Notes under the pieces: model-generated | Seen by the model: the letters and a program-made list of their open reading frames with translations, nothing else | Databases searched by the model: none | What the model was told of the DNA's origin: nothing | Assembly: GCA_902604715.1 (NCBI GenBank) | Contig: CACLAD010000004.1 | Coordinates: 1-64,000 of the forward strand | Reading direction: 5' to 3' | From: an uncultured Bacteroidota bacterium | GTDB lineage: Bacteria; Bacteroidota; Bacteroidia; Flavobacteriales; Flavobacteriaceae | Length of the DNA: 64,000 bases | Shown here: one piece after another, positions 25,920 to 34,368 of the stretch | How positions within the stretch are numbered: position 1 is the first letter of the stretch | How the letters are laid out: every line of letters begins with the position of its first letter | Translations under genes and position numbers: made by a program

Positions 25920-27032
25920 TTATTTGATTTTTGAAAAGTCAATATTTAGTAATTCAAATAAAGCAGGCTTCTTGTTATATTCTCTATCGAATAATAATGG
26001 GTAGTCTGTTCTGCCTCTAATTGGATTTTCATTTCTCCACGTATACTTATCGGTAGTACCCCAAAAAGTTACCCTGCTAATTTTATCATGATGCTTTACA
26101 AATAACTCAAAAATCTCTTTATATCTCCTGGTTAATTTTTTTTGAATATTTTTGGGTATCCCAGATTGATATGGATCCCATTTTTTATCACCTTCGAATT
26201 TTTTAAATTCTTCTCTTGCTATACCTGCTAACTCATAGGGGTTTGGAATTACCGTTATATCAAGCTCGGTTATCATTACATCAACACCTGTAGCTGCTAA
26301 GTCAACAATTGTTTCTTCAATTTCCTTAATGCTAGGGAAATGAAGGTCCCAATGAGCCTGAATACCAACTGCATCTATTCTTATTCCTTTTTCCTTTAAA
26401 GAGTTAATTATCCTAATAGCACCTTCTCTTTTCTTTGGCTTATACAGATTGTAATCATTGTATGCAAGCTCAACATTCGGGTCAGTATCATTTGCATATT
26501 GAAATACTTTTTCAATATAGTCATCACCCATCATTTCAAGAAATACGGTCTCTCTAAGCGACCCATCATCATTTAATGCTTCGTTGACTACATCCCACAT
26601 ATCGACCTTGCCTTTAAATCTTGTGACCATTTGAAATATGTGATTTTTTAAATGCAGGTGGAATTTAGCTTTGTCATTGATTTCTGAAACATACTCAGGA
26701 ACTTGATTGTGCCAAACCAAAGTATGACCTAATAAATACATATCATTTTCTTTAGCAAAATCTGTGATTTTCTGAGCATTTGAAAATGTAAACTTTGAAT
26801 ACTCTGGATGTGAGTGCATCCACTTCATTGAGTTTTCAGGAGTTACAGAATTAAAATCTTCAGAAACAATTTTTAAAATTTTTTCGTCTTTATCAATAAT
26901 TTGATAATCCTCCTGATTAATAGTTGCTCCAATTAAAAAGTAATCTTCAAATTTTTCTTTTAAAGTCTCTTTTTCTTGAGAACAAGCAAGAAATGGTATT
27001 GAGATAAATAATGAAATTAATATTCTTTTCAT
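25920..27032 (-). CDS. GH10 endo-beta-1,4-xylanase, lipoprotein
   Basis: 370 residues. The N-terminus MKRILISLFISIPFLACSQ carries a lipobox with Cys17. The barrel is a textbook GH10: SVTPENSMKW, GHTLVWHNQVP, MWDVVNEAL (acid/base Glu151), IRIDAVGIQAHWD, MITELDI (nucleophile Glu256) and VTFWGTTDKYTW. It probably faces the periplasm or surface and makes xylooligosaccharides for the GPH carrier directly downstream. A strong hairpin terminator lies just upstream (27049-27081), so GH10-GPH-GH43 may form a separately controlled subunit. It is the most conventional of the three GH10 domains in the locus. Confidence 0.96.
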   Translation of the reverse strand: MKRILISLFISIPFLACSQEKETLKEKFEDYFLIGATINQEDYQIIDKDEKILKIVSEDFNSVTPENSMKWMHSHPEYSKFTFSNAQKITDFAKENDMYLLGHTLVWHNQVPEYVSEINDKAKFHLHLKNHIFQMVTRFKGKVDMWDVVNEALNDDGSLRETVFLEMMGDDYIEKVFQYANDTDPNVELAYNDYNLYKPKKREGAIRIINSLKEKGIRIDAVGIQAHWDLHFPSIKEIEETIVDLAATGVDVMITELDITVIPNPYELAGIAREEFKKFEGDKKWDPYQSGIPKNIQKKLTRRYKEIFELFVKHHDKISRVTFWGTTDKYTWRNENPIRGRTDYPLLFDREYNKKPALFELLNIDFSKIK

Positions 27033-27048
27033 ATAAATTTAAGGTATT

Positions 27049-27081
27049 AAAAAAATGCCAGATAAAAATTTATCTGGCATT
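27049..27081 (-). terminator. Intrinsic terminator / attenuator inside the xylan locus
   Basis: AATGCCAGATAAA (27054-27066) and its exact reverse complement (27069-27081) form a 13-bp stem. On the minus strand the stem is followed by a run of seven T including the stem edge (down to 27049). It lies 22 bases after the stop of the 1385-residue protein gene and before the GH10 gene, so it should end or reduce transcription within the array. Confidence 0.8.
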
Positions 27082-27103
27082 CTTTATTTATTGGCTTAAT
27101 AAA

Positions 27104-30100
27104 TTATCTAACAACTAGTTTAGATACTTTACTTTGTCCATCAACTGTAACTTTCAGCATGTAGAAACCACTATTGAATGAACTCACATCAAGTGTGTTT
27201 CCATTAATAACAGTATCCATTACTTTTCTACCAGTCACAGTAAATACTTGGATTTCTTTAGATCCTTGTACCGGAGTTACAATAGTAACATAGTTACCAT
27301 CAACTGGGTTAGGATAAATCATCATATCAAGTATTTCATTATCACTTGTAGATAGTGTACCATCTATACAGATGTCATCGATGTTCCAATCAGCACCATA
27401 AGTACTATTAAGCTGGAATCCGATTACAACACTTTCAGCACTTGGTATACTAAATGTTCTCTGTACAAATACATCTTCAGCATCAGTACCGATTACATCA
27501 TTTAATAATACCCATGTAGCAGTTGTTGGATCACCTGCATAATCAGTTGCGTACCATACGTTGTGTGCAGTAGCATCAGCTGACCAGTTTAGATATTCAA
27601 AGTAGGATACAGTTGCTGTTCCTTCTGATAAACCAGATGTATCATATGATGGGGAAATTGCCCAGTCATCATATGCAGCATCTGATGGTAGGTAACCGTG
27701 ACCTAATGCAGCAGCTGAATCTCCATTTGCTGGAGTATCAATTTGCCAATCAGAAGTTAAACCACCTAGATCAATAAATGTCCATCCTTCTGTTCCATCC
27801 TCAAAGTCTTCACACAATGGGAATGTTACAGGGGCAGCACATTCTACAAATGGATATGGACACCCTGAATCACATGTTGTTTCTGAACCGTCAGTACAGT
27901 TAACTTCACCATACGTCCACGCTCCCTCAACTTTATATGCCCAAGAATCCATGTATTCCCATGCTTCACCAGTACCATCAACATCAACATCACCGAATAC
28001 TTCGATAACACCTCCGCCAAAGTAAAGCTCGATAGCATCATCACCATTTTGTGAAATATCACTACTTGCTTGTAGTACTTGGTCAAAGCCAGTCATTCCG
28101 TAAGCTTCCATTGCTTCTAGAGATCTAGCAACTAATATATGTTGACCAGCAGTTGCTGAACCTTCTGGGAAGACATATTCTTCACCGTCAGTACCACCAC
28201 CGTTGTTAGCAACACCAATTCCATAGTTAGACAGGTCAGCAATATCTTCAGTAACAAGTACATGTATTGCTTTACCGTCAGAACCAGCACTTGGAACTGT
28301 AAAGTCAATGATACCTTGTAGTACCATCATACCATCTTCTGAAGCTGCACAACCTACACCATCACCAGAGCAATCTCCGAAGCAGTGTAATAAGTATGTG
28401 TCACCATCAAATTCAGGTAGCATTCTATCATTATAGTTGTTTACGTCAGCACATTCTTGACCGGTTAAGTCTTCTTTAGCACCCCAGTCACCACCGTCAC
28501 CAGGTCCGTTTAAGAATATATAATTCGCTCCAACTTGATCTGTGTTCACCTCAAGTGTAACTTCATATATTCCGTCTCCGTCGTCATCAGACATTGCGTG
28601 ACCTTGTGCGTCTCCAAATGCACCACCACCTAAATACATACCACTATCACCAACGGTAATATTAGCCGTATCAACAGCAAATGTTAAATTGTAAACTTGA
28701 CCAGGTGTTTCACCAGGACATAAGTTCCAGAATACTGTATCTAGTGTCATGTCAGCACCAGCGACTGTAAATGCTCTGTTGGTATATGTACCATCAGTAA
28801 CCGTACAACCTTCAACAGCTCCGATTGATCCAAATTCTTCCTGAACACTCCATCCGTTAATAGTGAACTTATATTCATAGTCACCATCTTCTAATGCAAC
28901 TGTTACAGTCCAAATTCCGTCTCCATCATCGTCGTTCATTGGAGTACAGTCTCCACACCATCCAACAAAGTTACCGTTTAAGTAAACAATATCACTGTCA
29001 GCTAATCCTCCAGGATAGTTACTCATGTTTACATTGAATGTAACATCATAAGTAGTTGATGGAGCAGGACATTCTCCTGTACCATTACCTGAACATTCTC
29101 CAAAGCAGTGTAATAATGTATAATCTTCTTCTCCTACTGGATCTAAGATTCTGTCATCATAGTTGGCTGGATCAGCACAATCTTGACCATTTAAATTTTC
29201 TTTAGTTCCCCAGTCAGATGAACCGTTAGGGCTATTAAAGAATATGTAGTTTCCTGTAGTACCAGGTGCTAAAGCAATAGTAGTTACCCAAACACCATCA
29301 CCATCATCATCTGATAATGCGTAAGCGTCAGAACCACCAAGAACTCCACCACCAACATAGATGCCATTTGCACCTACTTCAATGTTCTCAGTATTTACAC
29401 TGAATGTAACATTTGTTAAAGCAGCAGCACAAGTGACAGCAAAGTCAAGTGTATCACCACTTACAGAACTGTCAGAATCAATTTCTACAAAGATAGTACC
29501 ATCAGTAGAAGTAATTGCCTGACCAGTATGATCACCAGAAGCATTATACAATACATTGCCAGCACCATCTGTGATGATAAGGAAATCATAATTATTTTCT
29601 GTTGAACCAGTAACCGTTACAGTTACTTCTCCACCAGGGTTTGAAGCACTAAATAATGTACCTGATTCATTGTTACCGTAAGTATATGAATAAGTTGTAT
29701 CACAAGCTATCGCACCACCTGTAGTTGTAAAAGCAACTGTTGCTTCAACAGCAGGGTCTAATGCTTGATGATTTGCATCAACTAACGAGAAAACAATTGT
29801 GTGATCACCATTAGGTAAATCACTCAATGTAAGGTCGTCAGATGAGTATACCATAACTTCTGCACCACCATTCAATGAATAGTGAATGTGTCCGTCTACA
29901 CCATCTCCTTGACCAACAGTAAAGTTTTCTAATGTAAATGAGAAAGTTGCAGAAGCTGTACCTGTAGTTACACCTACACTCATTGAAGGATCACTTGAAC
30001 ATACAATACTTGCAGTAGCTTGAGCACCTGAACTAACTGTGTAAGAAACACCGTTTACGCTAATAGATGCACCATTCCAGCCATCGCCGTAAGAATCGTT

Positions 30101-31261
30101 CATAACTAATGTGTAAGTATCTCCATAAGACATTTCTAATGTTTGAGCAGTAGTACTACTAGCATCTCCAGACATTACAGCAGTTCCTGAAGCATCTTGA
30201 ATCTCCCATGAAACCTCGGATGGATAAGAACCACCAGATTCCATGAATACATCAAATGAACAATCAACAGATGGTGGATTAATAGATTCAGTTGCAAATA
30301 AAATTTGCTGAATATCAATAATCCCAGCTGATGCAACAGGTCCATCCCCTGGATTTTCAACTAGTTGAAGCCACCAATTTGCTTGAGTGCCATTCCAATT
30401 TGTTAAAGTAGTAAGGTCTAACTCATAAGTTTGAACAACACCATCATTTACTACCATATCAGTGGTAGAGTACTCGTTTCCACCACTCGGTGAAACAAGA
30501 GTTAGCTTATTTTTTGGTGAATTATTTACTAATGTTATTTGGGCATATTTATAAGTATCTGCATCAACGCTGTAAAGGCCTGTTTGCTCCAACTTTGGAT
30601 ATGGGCTCTGAGCAGCAATATCTAAATTTAATTCACCAGCTACTGGCTGTGTAAGAGTAATACCATTGACTCCAGAAAAACCTTCACTATCAGAAGTATC
30701 ATCAAATGTATAATCAACTCTTGGAGTAGAAGGAATTGATTCAACAATTTCAATATGATCAATCAAAATATCTCCCGCAAAAGTCTGATTGTTGACTCCA
30801 TTACCTTTTTTAAACCTAAAGATTATTTCACTAATAGTTCCAGTCCAATTTGAGTTTGCGCCCACATTTATATAATGAGTTACAAAATCTGCGTCATTAG
30901 CAGTAAGCGTTTCAAAATTTACATAACATCCACAAGCACCACCTGGTGGACCAATGATTGCCTGCATTTTGTTGTTAGCAGTTTCATTTTTCATCGTGAT
31001 CGCAATAAAACTACCTAAAGACGTGTCAATTGCTGCGTCTAAATTTCTAAAATTTGAGTTTGCAGACTCTGCATCTCCATCTCCATCAGCATCGGTCAAG
31101 GTAAAAGTAACATAAGAGTCACCAGCAGATAATGAAGCATAATTTTGTGCTACAAAGCCATGATCAGTTCCGTTAAAATCCCAAGGTGGGCCATCTTGGG
31201 CAAACAAGCTTAAATTGAAAAATATCAAAAAAGCTGCAATGATTGAGTAAAGTTTATTCAT
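27104..31261 (-). CDS. Large multidomain T9SS surface protein, no catalytic domain
   Basis: 1385 residues with signal peptide (MNKLYSIIAAFLIFFNLSLFA). Two beta-sandwich, CBM-like modules come first (about 25-175 and 180-325). Next are a DSYGDGWNGASISV module (about 330-425), a CUB-like segment, and two related E-set modules (about 618-733 and 858-972) around a starch-binding-like module (YLNGNFVGWCGDCTPM). A lamin-tail-like part, a choice-of-anchor-J-type sandwich and a T9SS domain (IYPNPVDGNYVTIV) follow. No glycosidase motif is seen, so glycan binding or adhesion is likely. Hand counts of two 60-base lines give about 48% G+C, well above neighbours, and its own terminator follows. Both fit a very highly expressed gene. 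Confidence 0.78.
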   Translation of the reverse strand: MNKLYSIIAAFLIFFNLSLFAQDGPPWDFNGTDHGFVAQNYASLSAGDSYVTFTLTDADGDGDAESANSNFRNLDAAIDTSLGSFIAITMKNETANNKMQAIIGPPGGACGCYVNFETLTANDADFVTHYINVGANSNWTGTISEIIFRFKKGNGVNNQTFAGDILIDHIEIVESIPSTPRVDYTFDDTSDSEGFSGVNGITLTQPVAGELNLDIAAQSPYPKLEQTGLYSVDADTYKYAQITLVNNSPKNKLTLVSPSGGNEYSTTDMVVNDGVVQTYELDLTTLTNWNGTQANWWLQLVENPGDGPVASAGIIDIQQILFATESINPPSVDCSFDVFMESGGSYPSEVSWEIQDASGTAVMSGDASSTTAQTLEMSYGDTYTLVMNDSYGDGWNGASISVNGVSYTVSSGAQATASIVCSSDPSMSVGVTTGTASATFSFTLENFTVGQGDGVDGHIHYSLNGGAEVMVYSSDDLTLSDLPNGDHTIVFSLVDANHQALDPAVEATVAFTTTGGAIACDTTYSYTYGNNESGTLFSASNPGGEVTVTVTGSTENNYDFLIITDGAGNVLYNASGDHTGQAITSTDGTIFVEIDSDSSVSGDTLDFAVTCAAALTNVTFSVNTENIEVGANGIYVGGGVLGGSDAYALSDDDGDGVWVTTIALAPGTTGNYIFFNSPNGSSDWGTKENLNGQDCADPANYDDRILDPVGEEDYTLLHCFGECSGNGTGECPAPSTTYDVTFNVNMSNYPGGLADSDIVYLNGNFVGWCGDCTPMNDDDGDGIWTVTVALEDGDYEYKFTINGWSVQEEFGSIGAVEGCTVTDGTYTNRAFTVAGADMTLDTVFWNLCPGETPGQVYNLTFAVDTANITVGDSGMYLGGGAFGDAQGHAMSDDDGDGIYEVTLEVNTDQVGANYIFLNGPGDGGDWGAKEDLTGQECADVNNYNDRMLPEFDGDTYLLHCFGDCSGDGVGCAASEDGMMVLQGIIDFTVPSAGSDGKAIHVLVTEDIADLSNYGIGVANNGGGTDGEEYVFPEGSATAGQHILVARSLEAMEAYGMTGFDQVLQASSDISQNGDDAIELYFGGGVIEVFGDVDVDGTGEAWEYMDSWAYKVEGAWTYGEVNCTDGSETTCDSGCPYPFVECAAPVTFPLCEDFEDGTEGWTFIDLGGLTSDWQIDTPANGDSAAALGHGYLPSDAAYDDWAISPSYDTSGLSEGTATVSYFEYLNWSADATAHNVWYATDYAGDPTTATWVLLNDVIGTDAEDVFVQRTFSIPSAESVVIGFQLNSTYGADWNIDDICIDGTLSTSDNEILDMMIYPNPVDGNYVTIVTPVQGSKEIQVFTVTGRKVMDTVINGNTLDVSSFNSGFYMLKVTVDGQSKVSKLVVR
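28346..29410 (-). repeat. Two ~115-residue tandemly related E-set modules
   Basis: Coding repeat in the 1385-residue protein. Copy 1 (about 29410-29062) and copy 2 (about 28688-28346) share YVGGGVLGG/YLGGGAFGD, ALSDDDGDG/AMSDDDGDG, YIFFNSPNG/YIFLNGPGD, DWGTKENLNGQDCAD/DWGAKEDLTGQECAD and LLHCFGECSGNG/LLHCFGDCSGDG. The Cys pairs are conserved. The module lying between them shares only the DDDGDGIW core. Confidence 0.8.
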
Positions 31262-31298
31262 AATTAATTTGTTTTTTTTTATTATATAATTTAATAAT

Positions 31299-31835
31299 TT
31301 ATTTTGATATTGATACGTCGTCCAAGAAAAATTCTGTTCCCTCAGTCATATACCAAAATCTTATTGCTTGATTTGAGCTATTAGATTTTAAGTTAAAAGT
31401 ATGTGAATATTTGGTCCAATCTTCAGAGAGGATAAAATCCTTTCCTTGATAACTTCCTTGAACATCAGATTGAATCACTACTTTCATTTTTCCTCCCCCA
31501 TCTTTGTTCTTCGCGTGAAAAGATATTGTAACCGCATCTCCTACTTTTCCTTTAAACTTTTGATTGTATTGTGAACTTAAGTGATAACCCTTTTCACCCA
31601 ACTGATGAGTTTCTACTTTAAGGGCCTTTTGACTGCCTGGGTTTGTATCAAAATCCTCCACAGAAAATGTAGCATTAGCTCCTTTCCGCGTGACGTCATT
31701 CCACCACCAAAACTTACCCTCGGGACTTAGACGTTCCAAATTTGAATTTTTTAATTCTAGGGTTTTTTGTGAATAGGAACTATAGTAAAAAAATAGTGAT
31801 AAAAGTGCTAAAATAAATTTAATAGTAAGTTTCAT
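31299..31835 (-). CDS. Stand-alone carbohydrate-binding module, exported
   Basis: 178 residues: a signal peptide (MKLTIKFILALLSLFFYYSSYS) and a single beta-sandwich resembling CBM4/9-type modules. It is clearly related to the N-terminal module of the GH30 protein at 38870-41026: QSDVQGSYQG against QSDVSGSYQG, TKYSHTFNL against QRYSHTFTV, and RFWYM plus FFLDDVSI against YFLDEVSI. There is no catalytic domain and no T9SS tail. It sits in the array between the beta-helix protein and the 1385-residue protein. A glycan-binding role for the same substrate as GH30 is inferred. Confidence 0.78.
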   Translation of the reverse strand: MKLTIKFILALLSLFFYYSSYSQKTLELKNSNLERLSPEGKFWWWNDVTRKGANATFSVEDFDTNPGSQKALKVETHQLGEKGYHLSSQYNQKFKGKVGDAVTISFHAKNKDGGGKMKVVIQSDVQGSYQGKDFILSEDWTKYSHTFNLKSNSSNQAIRFWYMTEGTEFFLDDVSISK

Positions 31836-31858
31836 AATTGATTTTTTAGTTTATAATA

Positions 31859-34366
31859 TTATTGTTTTATTAATCTAAAAATTTTTGATTGTCCCATATT
31901 TATATCCTCAAGCTTTAAAAAATATAAGCCTTTTTCAAGACCTGATGTGTCAATAGAAAGCGAATTACTTTCAAAATTATTTATAGCATTTATCTCATAA
32001 TTTTTACCCAATATATCGAATACAGATATTTTTGAATTCGAATAAACATTTTGAATGTTTAGTATATCTTTGACAGGATTTGGAAATACAAATATATTTT
32101 CAAAATTATTTTCTGAAATAGAAAGTGGGTCAAAAACAGTTACCTCAACTTGACTACTCACAGAATTTCCTGAAGTATCAGAGGCTGTAAAAGTGACAAA
32201 GTAAACTCCAACTGTTGATGTGTCAACATTATGAGAAACCTCATAACTTATATCACTATCACAATTGTCATTTACTGTTGGAAGATCAATATCATCTATA
32301 TCAAAAGTTGAATTAATTTCATATTCATAACTACATCCTGACCCACCACAATCTGATAATTCAATTACCGGTGGTGTTGTGTCGTTTGAACATTCATTAG
32401 TGCTAAATTCATATGCCCCGATATCAACTATATCTCCAGAATTTTCGAAATCAACCGCAGGTGAGCCTTCGGTGACAAGTGAAAAATCATCTATATAAAA
32501 GTCAGATCCAACACCTCCTTGAACAGGTGGTCCTTTTACATATAAAAAGAAATTATTAGAGATTTCATGATTAAAATCTGCCGTTAACAAAGTCCATTCT
32601 TGATCTGAAACTTCAATAGCCTCAGTTAAATTATAATACTCATTTTGATCTGTATCCTTTATTGTTAACTGGGTTGTACCTGTCTCACCCTCAGCCAATT
32701 TTACCCAAATATAAAATGTGTATGTTTCCCCTTGATCAAGTAGATTGTTTAATACAATTCTTGGGCTATGCCAATTTGCTGTCCTATCTGTTGTAAATAA
32801 GCTTCTATCACCTGACAATGATTGATCGGATGTCGTTTCAATTGTTGATCCAAATGCAGTCCATCCGCCAGTTGCATTTTCAAAACTTGTTGACGCAATA
32901 GCGCTTGCCGAAACTGGTCTTGGATTGCCATTAATATCGTGAGTAGGACTGTAACTTGGATTTCCAGCGTTAATAGCTGGAGAACCTTCAGTAAGTGAAA
33001 AATTAGTTCCTTCAATAGTTAGTGGACCATCCACAGTTTCAGGTGCTGAAGTGAACATAGGATCGACATTGATAAGATTATTACTTTCGGTAGCCGGCCA
33101 TGCATAGGTCCCATTAACAATTATATTGTCGGTGGCCACCCTAGTTCCATACACATTATTTAACTGCAGAGCTGAAAACTCACTATCTCTAGTTACCATT
33201 ATGTTATTTACAACAGTTGCATTTAATACATGATTTGCTTTTATACCACCTACTTTTTGTCCTCTATGTGCTGGATTACCTTCAGCTTCTGAAATATCTT
33301 GTATGATTTCATGTACGCCATTATAATAAAGGGTATTGTTTTGATAAATAGCTGAAGCTGAGTGTGAATGGTCAAAATTAATTCCGTTTTTACCATTGTT
33401 TAAACACAAATTGTTTTCGAATAAAAAAGTACCCGCATATTCAGGGTCACTTCTCGTAACATATATTCCTTGACCATCCCATATGGATTGAAAATTTGCT
33501 GTTCCATAATTTGGATTATTATTACCTGAATTATCTGGAAGTTGTGTCACATAAAATCGGATTCTATTCCAATTATTATAAACAATATTTCCACGAATTA
33601 TCATTTTAATATCGTTAGTATTATCTCCGGAAACTGCAATGGATTCAGCTAGTACAATGGCGCTTGATGCTGAAGAAGTCCACCAGTTTGAATTATATAC
33701 TGTGTTGTTTTCTATTAATATATAATCACTGTCATTAAATCTAATTGCAGAACCACACGTGTCGTGTACAATATTATTTCTTATTATAATATTGTGGTGA
33801 GCTCCGTAGCCTCCCCATATTCCTTTTCCTCCAAAATAAGAATGGTTGTAATTTGTAGAATCATCTTCATCTTCGGCCATCTCAATTTTATAATTTCTAT
33901 CTGCCTCAGCCATTTCATAATTAATATCTTGTGCAGGGCCCTCAACTTCAAAGCCCTCGATAATTATATAATTCATATTATTAGAAATAACTATACCACC
34001 TCTTCCATCAAATTGAATTTTGGGTGTATGTCCTGGATAATTTCTTAATGTAATATATGCGCCTTCACTTCCTGATTTATTTACAGTAACCACATGTGGA
34101 TTATCCATGTTTGTATTGTTTGAAGGATCCACAGTACCATAATTTTCATTTTGATAAATACCATCCATAACATAAACTGTTCCTCCGGCGCTAACCACAG
34201 AAATTCCTTTATTTATTGTTTTAAAAGGTGCTTCAAGAGTACCTGAATAATTATCTGAACCGTTTGAATCTGAAACATAAAAATCCTGTGCAATTACAAG
34301 CTGAGTGCTTGTAAACATTAATATAAAACACACACACAATACTTTATAAGATTTTGAAATCATCAT
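31859..34366 (-). CDS. Right-handed parallel beta-helix protein with CBM-like, HYR-like and T9SS domains
   Basis: 835 residues. After the signal peptide, FYVSDSNGSDNYSGTLEAPFKTINKGI opens a DUF1565-type parallel beta-helix (key part YSGTLEAPFKTI). The coil repeats, such as NIIIRNNIVHDTCGSAIRF and ILIENNTVYNS, run to about residue 470. A CBM-like sandwich (about 490-640), a Cys-containing HYR-like domain (about 660-750) and a T9SS domain (VFPNPVKDILNIQN) complete it. Such helices are found in polysaccharide lyases, GH28 and xylan-active GH120; none could be assigned from motifs. Placement among xylan genes suggests a glycan-active or binding enzyme. Confidence 0.75.
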   Translation of the reverse strand: MMISKSYKVLCVCFILMFTSTQLVIAQDFYVSDSNGSDNYSGTLEAPFKTINKGISVVSAGGTVYVMDGIYQNENYGTVDPSNNTNMDNPHVVTVNKSGSEGAYITLRNYPGHTPKIQFDGRGGIVISNNMNYIIIEGFEVEGPAQDINYEMAEADRNYKIEMAEDEDDSTNYNHSYFGGKGIWGGYGAHHNIIIRNNIVHDTCGSAIRFNDSDYILIENNTVYNSNWWTSSASSAIVLAESIAVSGDNTNDIKMIIRGNIVYNNWNRIRFYVTQLPDNSGNNNPNYGTANFQSIWDGQGIYVTRSDPEYAGTFLFENNLCLNNGKNGINFDHSHSASAIYQNNTLYYNGVHEIIQDISEAEGNPAHRGQKVGGIKANHVLNATVVNNIMVTRDSEFSALQLNNVYGTRVATDNIIVNGTYAWPATESNNLINVDPMFTSAPETVDGPLTIEGTNFSLTEGSPAINAGNPSYSPTHDINGNPRPVSASAIASTSFENATGGWTAFGSTIETTSDQSLSGDRSLFTTDRTANWHSPRIVLNNLLDQGETYTFYIWVKLAEGETGTTQLTIKDTDQNEYYNLTEAIEVSDQEWTLLTADFNHEISNNFFLYVKGPPVQGGVGSDFYIDDFSLVTEGSPAVDFENSGDIVDIGAYEFSTNECSNDTTPPVIELSDCGGSGCSYEYEINSTFDIDDIDLPTVNDNCDSDISYEVSHNVDTSTVGVYFVTFTASDTSGNSVSSQVEVTVFDPLSISENNFENIFVFPNPVKDILNIQNVYSNSKISVFDILGKNYEINAINNFESNSLSIDTSGLEKGLYFLKLEDINMGQSKIFRLIKQ

Positions 34367-34368
34367 AG

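Noticed and set aside
27104-31261. Laterally acquired island because of higher G+C
   Set aside because: The change follows one gene exactly, its neighbours are co-directional locus genes, and high expression explains the codon bias equally well.
31859-34366. Assignment of the beta-helix protein to GH120 or to a polysaccharide lyase family
   Set aside because: Only the general fold pattern and DUF1565-like opening can be seen; no family-specific catalytic motif was found.
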